Positions 9,107 through 16,748 of a stretch of 64,000 nt of DNA are shown here, one piece after another. Position numbers and translations under genes: made by a program. Each line of letters opens with the position of its first letter. Within the stretch, counting starts at the first letter, position 1. The stretch comes from Pedobacter planticolens (GTDB lineage: Bacteria; Bacteroidota; Bacteroidia; Sphingobacteriales; Sphingobacteriaceae). The DNA is taken from positions 1,116,001-1,180,000 of the forward strand of contig NZ_WNXD01000001.1 of NCBI RefSeq assembly GCF_014172375.1, written 5' to 3'. The notes under the pieces are model-generated. The model was not told where the DNA came from. It searched no databases and saw nothing but the letters and a program-made list of their open reading frames with translations.

Positions 9107-10684
9107 ATGAAAATGAAAAAGATTAAAAATATAACCAGTTATACACTTTTATTAGTGGTTGGGATTTCGTTTTTCTCTTGCAAGAAAGATTTCAATGAAA
9201 TCAATACCGATCCAATAGGAGTAAGCTCTGTTACAGCAGATAAGTTATTAGCTCCTGCATTAACAAATATTTTAAGTGCTAATTTGATACGTAACAGAAG
9301 TATTAATAATGAGTTAATGCAAGTTACGGTTGATATAAGTGATGCAGAAGGTAAAGTTTTTAGATACGATGTAAGACGTGCACTTGCTGATGCTCCCTGG
9401 AATGCTTGGTATCTTGAATTAACTAATTTAAGAGACATCAATACTATTGCTAGTCAGGCTGGATCTGTAAACAAGTCATATCAAGGGATATCTCGTGTTG
9501 CTGAAGCTTGGGCTATGCAATTATTAACAGATACCTATGGTGATGTACCTTATACAGAAGCTGGTCAGGGTAAATTAGGCAACATAGAGCCTGTTTTCGA
9601 CAAACAAAAGGATATTTATTTATCACTATTCAGCAAACTGGAAGAAGCTAATACGCTTTTAGCCGCAGGCGAAGCTATTGTACCAAATAGTGATCCTGTT
9701 TATGCAGGGGATATCGCTAAATGGCGCAGGTTTGGTAATTCATTATATTTGAGATTATTACTTCGTATTTCTAGAAAAACTGATGTAAGTGCACAAGTCA
9801 TTGCGAAAATAAAAGAAATGATTGATACCAATCCAGCGAAATATCCAATCATGGAAAACAATACACATACAGCAAAAATTCTTTGGAATGGAACAAATAG
9901 CAGTACAACTGTATATTCATCGCCCTATATGATCAATGTTCGCGTTGCGGATTTTAGAGCGCCATCAATTACTGATTTTTTTCTAGGTACTTTATCTTCC
10001 TGGGCAGATCCTAGAATTAATCAGACATATGGTAAAAATAATGTGAATAGATGGGGTATCGCACCTGGCCCTGCTGGATATGTAGGCATACCAAGTGGTT
10101 ATCCAATTGGTGGGGCTCCTATTAAACAGTCCTATTTCTATTCGGATGCACAAGTTGTTAATGGTATTACGCTACAAACAGACCCTTATACTGGCGTAAT
10201 TATGAATGTGGCAGAGGTTGATTTTATCTTAGCAGAAGCTGCTGCAAGAGGCTGGATTAATGGTACAGGTGAAACTTATTACTATAAAGGCGTAGCAGAT
10301 GCCATAAACTATTGGATTCCTAGTTTGTATGCAAATGGTAATGATGCAGCAGTAAGGAAATTTGCAACTGATGGTGATTTTGATTGGAGTGATTCGTTCC
10401 CTTTGGATAATCTAACAGCAGGGTCGCTAAGTAAATTACAGCTCATCCATTCGCAAAAATATTATGCTTTGTTCCTAGTAGATTTTGAGCAATGGTTTGA
10501 GTACAGAAGAACGGCTCACCCTTTTTTACCTAAAGGATCAGGATTGGCAAATGGCGGTAAAATGCCTGCTCGATTACAGTATCCAATACTTACTCAATCT
10601 ACAAATCCGACAAATTATAAAAATGCAGTAGCTGCACAGGGACCAGATGATATTAACACATTAATTTGGTGGCAAAAACCTTAA
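9107..10684 (+). CDS. SusD/RagB-family lipoprotein
   Basis: A 525-residue surface lipoprotein of the SusD-like_2 type that would form the lid of the adjacent SusC transporter. The lipobox is visible as GISFFS followed by Cys (near residue 25), then KKDFNEINTDP, a hallmark start for this group. TPR-like helices follow, including the conserved AEAWAMQLLTDTYGDVPYTEA and VDFILAEAAARGW segments. The C-terminus has the YYALFLVDFEQWFEYRRT signature of SusD_2 proteins. The 1-bp gap to susC indicates translational coupling. The ligand cannot be read from the sequence. Confidence 0.92.
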   Translation: MKMKKIKNITSYTLLLVVGISFFSCKKDFNEINTDPIGVSSVTADKLLAPALTNILSANLIRNRSINNELMQVTVDISDAEGKVFRYDVRRALADAPWNAWYLELTNLRDINTIASQAGSVNKSYQGISRVAEAWAMQLLTDTYGDVPYTEAGQGKLGNIEPVFDKQKDIYLSLFSKLEEANTLLAAGEAIVPNSDPVYAGDIAKWRRFGNSLYLRLLLRISRKTDVSAQVIAKIKEMIDTNPAKYPIMENNTHTAKILWNGTNSSTTVYSSPYMINVRVADFRAPSITDFFLGTLSSWADPRINQTYGKNNVNRWGIAPGPAGYVGIPSGYPIGGAPIKQSYFYSDAQVVNGITLQTDPYTGVIMNVAEVDFILAEAAARGWINGTGETYYYKGVADAINYWIPSLYANGNDAAVRKFATDGDFDWSDSFPLDNLTAGSLSKLQLIHSQKYYALFLVDFEQWFEYRRTAHPFLPKGSGLANGGKMPARLQYPILTQSTNPTNYKNAVAAQGPDDINTLIWWQKP

Positions 10685-10697
10685 TAATTATTTGATT

Positions 10698-12227
10698 ATG
10701 AAACAGACATTTAAATATTTTCTCGTACTGGCTGTAATTGCTAGTATTTACACTAGTTGTAAGCGAGATGACGACTATTTTGCCGCCAAAATAAGCGGAT
10801 TCATTTCTAATTTTGACCTTAAAAGATTATATAAAGAAACTGACCTCTCACTTAATGCACAAGCACTCGGAGGAGCAACTATGATTAGAGGTATTGTTAT
10901 CTCAGATTTTAGGTCTGGTAATTCTCCAACAGGATTGTTGGTATTACAAAATAGCCGAATATCTGGCACTGCCATTGATTCGCTGAGAGGAATGTCATTC
11001 AATATTGGAGCCGGTGCCTCAGATTTTGTTCCAGGCGATTCAGTACATATTAAAATAGATGGTGGTGTGTTAAAAAGGGTGAGTGGGATTTTGCAAATTA
11101 CTGGCTTGTCTAGCTCAGCTGTTACTAAAGTTGCATCTGGTCGTCAAATTAAAATGCAATCTGTTAGTACTGGTGCAATTTTAACAAATCCAGATCGGTT
11201 TGAAAGTACATTGGTTACACTTACTAATGTAGTATTCGATCCAGAGCTTGCAGTAGGAACAACCTATTCTGGAGACAAAACTGTTAACGATGGTTTTGGA
11301 GTAGCTACCTTACATACTGAAACTGGTGCTTCCTTTGCAAATACAATCGCATTACCATCTGGGAATTTTAGTGGAATTCCGTTTGTTTCTGGGACGGGAG
11401 CCGCTAAAAAAATTCAATTCTGGATGCGTACTTTAAACGATTTTTTCTACGTAGAAATGCCTAAACTTTCTCCTGCAGTTATCGCAGGCTATATGGTAGA
11501 TCCAAATGGTGGTGATGGAAATTATGAATACATCCAATTTTTAGCTTCGAAGGATATCGATTTTGCAGTTAACCCGATGTCTGTTTATACAACAAATAAT
11601 GCTGGCGCTACTACTTTTCCAACTTTAGGATGGAATACAGGAGCTGCAAGAACATATAAAATTAATCTTACTTCAGGTACAGTTAAAAAAGGTCAGTTTT
11701 TCTATGTTGGCGGAACTGGTAAACGTATAAATGGATCTGCATCTACAAGTACTTCTACAGCAATTTGGATAGGAAGTAAAGATTATTCAACAACTGCAGG
11801 GGCAGATGGAGTTGGTACAGCTACTTCTAATTTATTAGCTAATAGTGGTAATGTAGCTGGTATCGCTATTTTTGATGGAGTAAATATCACGCCTAGCAGT
11901 GTGCCTTTAGATGTTATCTTCTTTGGTGGTGCAGGTGGGAATTTTTACTCTGCAGGTCCACCAGAAGTAGGTTACCGAATTACAATTACTGATTATTATG
12001 GTACAGTAAATCCAGCTACTCGTTTACGTCAAGATTTTTATGGTGCAGGAACTAATACTAGGCGTTTAGGTTTCCCATCTGCCGCTACAAGTTTCTCAAA
12101 ACTTGGTGGTGTTTATAATTCATTAAAAGGAGGTTGGGTTACAGGGAGAATTTTAACAACTGTACCTTTAACCAATACTTCAGTGCTTACAGATATAGAG
12201 AGCGGAGCAACTTCACTTTCGAATTAA
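10698..12227 (+). CDS. DUF5689-domain lipoprotein of the Sus operon
   Basis: A lipoprotein (YTSCKRDDD lipobox) of 509 residues. Residues ~35-240 resemble the DUF5689 domain that accompanies SusC/SusD pairs. A later segment (about 255-480) contains VDPNGGDGNYEYIQFLA, reminiscent of lamin-tail-like beta domains. Such proteins are usually surface-exposed accessory glycan binders in Bacteroidota, but the role here is unproven. I start at the ATG at 10698; the TTG two codons upstream is in frame but less likely. It lies 13 bp after susD and is followed by a terminator. Confidence 0.75.
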   Translation: MKQTFKYFLVLAVIASIYTSCKRDDDYFAAKISGFISNFDLKRLYKETDLSLNAQALGGATMIRGIVISDFRSGNSPTGLLVLQNSRISGTAIDSLRGMSFNIGAGASDFVPGDSVHIKIDGGVLKRVSGILQITGLSSSAVTKVASGRQIKMQSVSTGAILTNPDRFESTLVTLTNVVFDPELAVGTTYSGDKTVNDGFGVATLHTETGASFANTIALPSGNFSGIPFVSGTGAAKKIQFWMRTLNDFFYVEMPKLSPAVIAGYMVDPNGGDGNYEYIQFLASKDIDFAVNPMSVYTTNNAGATTFPTLGWNTGAARTYKINLTSGTVKKGQFFYVGGTGKRINGSASTSTSTAIWIGSKDYSTTAGADGVGTATSNLLANSGNVAGIAIFDGVNITPSSVPLDVIFFGGAGGNFYSAGPPEVGYRITITDYYGTVNPATRLRQDFYGAGTNTRRLGFPSAATSFSKLGGVYNSLKGGWVTGRILTTVPLTNTSVLTDIESGATSLSN

Positions 12228-12238
12228 GAATTAGTATT

Positions 12239-12269
12239 AAAAAGGTCAGTTCTAATGTCTGACCTTTTT
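12239..12269 (+). terminator. Terminator/attenuator inside the utilisation locus
   Basis: AAAAAGGTCAG and CTGACCTTTTT form a perfect 11-bp stem with a 9-nt loop and trailing Ts, just after the DUF5689 stop and 36 bp before the phosphoesterase gene. It may end the susCD transcript or only lower read-through into the enzyme genes. Confidence 0.8.
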
Positions 12270-12305
12270 TAATACTATTAAGTCAAGAAATCATCGACAA
12301 AAAAT

Positions 12306-13709
12306 ATGAATAGAAGATCATTTATACAGAAATCAAGTTTATTAGCCACTACATTATTCGTTAGTTTAAAAGCACATTCTTTTTCTTTTCTTGATGTAGA
12401 TAACAAAATTTCGGGACGTATAACCAGCAAAGGTAAAGGTGTTGCTAATGTTGTAGTTTCTGATGGATTTAATGTGGTTCAAACCGATTCACAAGGAAAT
12501 TATACTATCGAAATAAATCCATTAGCCAAATTTGTTTGGTTAAGTACGCCATCCGGATACGAATTTAAAACAGAAAGCTATTTAGCTAAGCATTACGAAA
12601 CATTAGCTGCAACTTCAAAGTTAAATTTCGAGTTAAAATCATTAGCACAAAGTGATGACAAACATAACTTCATCATTTGGGCAGACCCTCAGGTTAAAAA
12701 TAAAAAAGATGTAGAGAAAATGATGACTACATCAGTTCCTGATACTAAAAGAGTAATCAAATTATTGGGTAAAGTTCCTGTTCATGGTATTTGTGTGGGT
12801 GATATCGTATGGGATAACCACGAATTATTTGTTGAATATAATAAAGCGGTAACCGAAATGGGTATTCCATTTTTCCAAGCTTTAGGAAACCATGATATGG
12901 ATTATCGCATGGGCGGAGATGAAACATCAGACAAAACTTTTCAAGAACATTACGGACCAACTTATTATTCATTTAATAGAGGAAAAGCACATTATGTAGT
13001 TTTGGATGATGTGAGATATTTAGGTGTTGAACGTACCTATGATGGTTTTATCACCCAAGCACAATTAGATTGGTTAGCAAAAGATGTAAAATTTGTAGCT
13101 AAAAACACTCTGGTTATTATTTGTGCTCATATTCCAATCCATAATGCGGTTAAAAATAATGCAGATTTATATACAGTATTAGATGGTTTTACAAATGTTC
13201 ATTTCATGTCTGGACATACGCATTACAACCGAAATACCATAAAAAATAACATTTACGAGCATAACCATGGTACTGTTTGCGGCGCTTGGTGGACCGGTCC
13301 AATTTGCGAGGATGGAACACCAAATGGGTACGGCGTTTACGAAGTAAATGGAACAGAATTAAAATGGTATTATCAGGGAACTGGATTAGATAGAAAAGAA
13401 CAAGTTCATATTTATGTAGATGAATTAACTGGACAAAAACGTTTAATAGCAAACGTTTGGAACTGGGATCCGATGTGGAAAGTTGAATATTTTATAGATG
13501 GTAAAGCAATGGGGAATATGGAACAACAAAAAGGTTTCGATCCGTTATCTGTAACCTTGTTTAAAGGAGATAAATTACCAATGGGAAGAACTTTTGCCGA
13601 GCCTAAAATGACCGAGCATTTATTTATGGCACATTTTGAACCATCAGTTAAAAAAGTAAAAGTAGTAGCAACAGACCGTTTTGGAGAACAATTTATAGTA
13701 GAAGCATAA
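12306..13709 (+). CDS. Secreted calcineurin-like phosphoesterase (three-domain, Tat-type signal)
   Basis: A 467-residue metallophosphoesterase beginning MNRRSFIQKSSLL, which looks like a twin-arginine signal. Residues ~35-105 form a carboxypeptidase-regulatory-like N domain (GRITSKGKGVANVVVSDG). The catalytic domain (~115-305) shows GDIVWDNHE, GNHDMDYR, a HIPIH motif and SGHTHYN, which together supply the usual dimetal ligands. The remaining ~150 residues match the C-terminal domain found with such enzymes. The family hydrolyses phosphomono- or diesters outside the cytoplasm. It directly precedes a glycerophosphodiesterase (1-bp gap), so a phosphodiester polymer or head group is a plausible substrate. 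Confidence 0.88.
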   Translation: MNRRSFIQKSSLLATTLFVSLKAHSFSFLDVDNKISGRITSKGKGVANVVVSDGFNVVQTDSQGNYTIEINPLAKFVWLSTPSGYEFKTESYLAKHYETLAATSKLNFELKSLAQSDDKHNFIIWADPQVKNKKDVEKMMTTSVPDTKRVIKLLGKVPVHGICVGDIVWDNHELFVEYNKAVTEMGIPFFQALGNHDMDYRMGGDETSDKTFQEHYGPTYYSFNRGKAHYVVLDDVRYLGVERTYDGFITQAQLDWLAKDVKFVAKNTLVIICAHIPIHNAVKNNADLYTVLDGFTNVHFMSGHTHYNRNTIKNNIYEHNHGTVCGAWWTGPICEDGTPNGYGVYEVNGTELKWYYQGTGLDRKEQVHIYVDELTGQKRLIANVWNWDPMWKVEYFIDGKAMGNMEQQKGFDPLSVTLFKGDKLPMGRTFAEPKMTEHLFMAHFEPSVKKVKVVATDRFGEQFIVEA

Positions 13710-13710
13710 T

Positions 13711-14622
13711 ATGAATAAATCAACTATTTTTTTCAGTTTTTTGAGTGTAGCTTTAATAGCTGGATGTAGTCAATCAACCCGTCAACAAAAGAGTATGCAA
13801 AATGCAGATTTTCCTTCTTTTAGTGCAGAAGCTCATCGTGGTGGTAGGGGATTAATGCCCGAAAATACTATCATCGCCATGCAAAATGCAATGACTTTTG
13901 ATGCGGTTACCACGTTAGAAATGGATACGCATATTACCAAAGATGGCAAAGTTGTCGTAACACACGATGATTATTTAAGTCCAGGTTTTATGCTTACTCC
14001 AGAGGGAAAAGAAATTCCTAAAACTGATGCGAAAAAGTATCCTATCTATCAAATGAACTACGATTTAATAAAGACTTTTGATATTGGAACTAAGATTAAT
14101 ACAGGTTTTCCTCAACAAAAAAAGATTAAAACTCACCTCTCTTTATTGGCAGATTTAATTGATGCAGTTCAAAATGATATCAAGCTAAAAAACAAAAAAC
14201 AGATGTTCTACAACATCGAAACAAAATGCGATGTTAAAGGAGATAATGTTGTTAATCCAGAACCTGCAGTTTTTGTAAAGTTGTTGATGGATGTAATTGA
14301 AAAAAAGAAAATCACACCGTATGTGGTTATCCAATCATTTGATAAAAGAACAATCCAAATCATTCATAAAGAATATCCTGGCGTAAGAACATCTTTTTTA
14401 GTTGCTAATAAAAAAACTTACGAAGAAAACATGGCTGATTTAGGATTTAAGCCATTTATTTTAAGTCCAGTTAACACAATGGTAGATGATGATTTAATGA
14501 AAAAAGCACATGCTGATGGCGTTAAAGTTGTGCCATGGACAGTAAATACACTAGAAGAAATTAATCGTTTAAAAACTTTAAAAGTGGATGGTATCATTTC
14601 AGATTACCCAAATCTTTTTTAG
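13711..14622 (+). CDS. Glycerophosphodiester phosphodiesterase, lipoprotein
   Basis: A 303-residue GDPD/GlpQ-family enzyme that releases sn-glycerol-3-phosphate from glycerophosphodiesters. The N-terminus is a lipoprotein signal (SVALIAGCSQ). Catalytic motifs are present: HRGGRGLMPENT (first His plus Arg and Glu), EMDTHITKDGKVVVTHDD (metal-binding Glu-x-Asp and second His), and a C-terminal VVPWTVNTLEEINRL. The ATG follows the phosphoesterase stop by one base. Its product G3P matches the adjacent GlpT and the divergent GlpD. Related enzymes in Firmicutes cut glycerol-phosphate teichoic acid, so both free glycerophosphodiesters and polymers are possible substrates. Confidence 0.92.
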   Translation: MNKSTIFFSFLSVALIAGCSQSTRQQKSMQNADFPSFSAEAHRGGRGLMPENTIIAMQNAMTFDAVTTLEMDTHITKDGKVVVTHDDYLSPGFMLTPEGKEIPKTDAKKYPIYQMNYDLIKTFDIGTKINTGFPQQKKIKTHLSLLADLIDAVQNDIKLKNKKQMFYNIETKCDVKGDNVVNPEPAVFVKLLMDVIEKKKITPYVVIQSFDKRTIQIIHKEYPGVRTSFLVANKKTYEENMADLGFKPFILSPVNTMVDDDLMKKAHADGVKVVPWTVNTLEEINRLKTLKVDGIISDYPNLF

Positions 14623-14673
14623 AAACGCTTAAATTTTCTTTTTATACCCTTATCACTAACCTAACCAAATAGT

Positions 14674-16035
14674 ATGAGTTTTAGACTTTTTCCTGCTCCT
14701 GCGGCGCATAAACCTTTGTTGTCTCCTGAGAAAATTAAATCAATATATAGTAAAGAACGAATTAAAGTTTTTATAGGCATTTTTTTAGGCTACGCAGCTT
14801 ATTATTTTGTGCGAAAAAACTTCTCTTTTGCTATACCAGAACTTCAAAAACTAGGATTTAGTAAAGGCGAATTGGGTTTAGCGGCATCTGCACTTTCTAT
14901 CGCCTATGGTTTTAGCAAATTTTTAATGGGAAACATATCCGATAGGAGTAATGCAAGGTATTTCTTATCAATAGGTTTAGTGCTATCGGCTTTTACCATG
15001 ATTTTTATGGGATTAGTTCCTTTTGCTACTTCATCAATTGCCATTATGTTTGGTTTACTATTCATAAATGGATGGTTTCAAGGAATGGGTTGGCCACCTT
15101 GCGGTAGAGTTGTAGCGCACTGGTATTCGGTAAGAGAAAGGGGAACGGCAATGTCGGTTTGGAATTTAGCACATAATTTGGGTGGTTTTTTAGTTGGTCC
15201 ATTAACGGTTCTTGGTTTTGAACTTTTTGCAGATTGGCATGGAAAACTGTATTTCCCAGGTATGGTGGCAATTTTATTTGCTTTAGTTGCTTTGTTATTG
15301 GTAAGAGATACGCCACAATCTGTAGGTTTACCACCAATTGAAGAATACAATAATGATTATCCAAAAAGTTACGATGCAAAAACACAAGAACAAGAGTTTT
15401 CGGCTAAAGAAATATTCTTAAAATATGTTTTTAATAACAGATTGCTTTGGTACATCGCTATTGCAAATGCTTTTGTGTATTTGGTTAGAAACGGGATTAT
15501 TAACTGGGCACCAACTTTTTTACAAGAAGCAAAAAACTATACACAATCTGAAGCGGCTTGGGCATCAAGCGGTTATGAATTAGCTGCCATACCTGGTACT
15601 TTACTTTGTGGAATAATAAGTGATAAGGTTTTTAAAGGTAGAAGAGCACCAGTAACCATTATTTATATGGCAATGACTTTGATTGCGGTATTGGTGTATT
15701 GGAAAAGCCCTGAATCAAATCATTTGGTACAAAATACTTCTCTTTTGGCAATTGGCTTCTTTATTTACGGACCTGTAATGTTAATTGGTGTACAAGCAAT
15801 TGATTTAGTGCCAAAAAAAGCGGCAGGAACAGCGGCTGGTTTAACAGGTTTATTCGGTTATTTTATTGGAGATTTATTGGCAAATGCGGCATTAGGTCGT
15901 TTAGTTGATAAACAAGGTTGGGATGCAAGTTTTATGGTAATTGCCATTTCTTGTCTTGTTGCCATTTTCTTCACTTCATTTACTTGGAATAGAGAAAAGA
16001 AAAATCTGGCTAATCTTACTCCATTATCTCATTAA
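14674..16035 (+). CDS. glpT: Glycerol-3-phosphate transporter (MFS, OPA family)
   Basis: A 453-residue major-facilitator protein of the organophosphate:phosphate antiporter family. The YYFVRKNFSFAIP stretch near the end of helix 1 contains the basic residue typical of phosphate binding. GWFQGMGWPPCGRVVAHWYS and SVWNLAHNLGGFLVGPL are GlpT/UhpT signatures. It would import G3P in exchange for phosphate across the inner membrane. It follows the GDPD gene by 51 bp on the same strand. A hexose-phosphate carrier is the alternative, but the glycerophosphodiesterase and GlpD context favours G3P. Confidence 0.88.
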   Translation: MSFRLFPAPAAHKPLLSPEKIKSIYSKERIKVFIGIFLGYAAYYFVRKNFSFAIPELQKLGFSKGELGLAASALSIAYGFSKFLMGNISDRSNARYFLSIGLVLSAFTMIFMGLVPFATSSIAIMFGLLFINGWFQGMGWPPCGRVVAHWYSVRERGTAMSVWNLAHNLGGFLVGPLTVLGFELFADWHGKLYFPGMVAILFALVALLLVRDTPQSVGLPPIEEYNNDYPKSYDAKTQEQEFSAKEIFLKYVFNNRLLWYIAIANAFVYLVRNGIINWAPTFLQEAKNYTQSEAAWASSGYELAAIPGTLLCGIISDKVFKGRRAPVTIIYMAMTLIAVLVYWKSPESNHLVQNTSLLAIGFFIYGPVMLIGVQAIDLVPKKAAGTAAGLTGLFGYFIGDLLANAALGRLVDKQGWDASFMVIAISCLVAIFFTSFTWNREKKNLANLTPLSH

Positions 16036-16052
16036 TTTTTATTTTAGCTCAC

Positions 16053-16745
16053 ATGAAATCAAATTTTAATAAGTTATTAGTTGCGCTGGGATTAATTTTC
16101 GTAATTTCTTTTAATCAAGCGAGCGCCCAAACTGTAAAATGGGATAGTACCTATCGACCAGGAAAATATGTAGAACAAGTTGCCAAATTTAAGGCTGATG
16201 CGAAATCTAAAAAAGATTATATCTTTTTAGGAAATAGCATCACTGCTGGCACAGATTGGGCAAAGCTTTTAAACTTGCCACAGGCGAAAAATAGAGGTAT
16301 TTCTGGCGATGGTACTTTTGGAGTGTTAGAGCGTTTACAAGATGTAATTGATGGAAAACCTGCTAAAATATTTATTCTAATAGGAATAAATGATGTTTCT
16401 AGAAATATACCTGATAGTGTGATTTTAGGTAACTACAAAAAAATTGTAGAACGAATTAGAAAAGGTTCGAAAAAAACTCAGATTTATTTCAATACGTTGT
16501 TGCCTGTAAATGCATCTTTCGAGAAATTCAAAAACCATTATGGAAAGGATGACCATATTCTTTGGTTAAATAGCGAAATAAGGAAATTAGCTGCAAAAAA
16601 AGTAACCGTTATAGATTTGTACCCTCAGTTTTTAGATAAGGATAGTCATTTAAAGGCAGAACTTACTAAAGATGGTTTGCACCTTATTCCAGATGGATAT
16701 AAAGTTTGGGCAGATTTTTTAAATGCTAGTGGTTATCTAAAATAG
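16053..16745 (+). CDS. Secreted SGNH/GDSL-type esterase
   Basis: A 230-residue periplasmic hydrolase with a signal peptide ending in ASAQ. The SGNH blocks are visible: FLGNSITAG (nucleophile Ser62), RGISGDGT, IGINDVSR (block III Asn), and TKDGLHLIPDGY (Asp-x-x-His dyad). Such enzymes remove acyl groups from carbohydrates, or act as lysophospholipases. In this locus it could de-acylate the substrate, for example O-acetyl groups or amino-acyl esters, before phosphodiester or glycosidic cleavage. The exact ester is not predictable. It starts 17 bp after glpT and runs into the GH89 gene 3 bp later. Confidence 0.85.
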   Translation: MKSNFNKLLVALGLIFVISFNQASAQTVKWDSTYRPGKYVEQVAKFKADAKSKKDYIFLGNSITAGTDWAKLLNLPQAKNRGISGDGTFGVLERLQDVIDGKPAKIFILIGINDVSRNIPDSVILGNYKKIVERIRKGSKKTQIYFNTLLPVNASFEKFKNHYGKDDHILWLNSEIRKLAAKKVTVIDLYPQFLDKDSHLKAELTKDGLHLIPDGYKVWADFLNASGYLK

Positions 16746-16748
16746 TGA

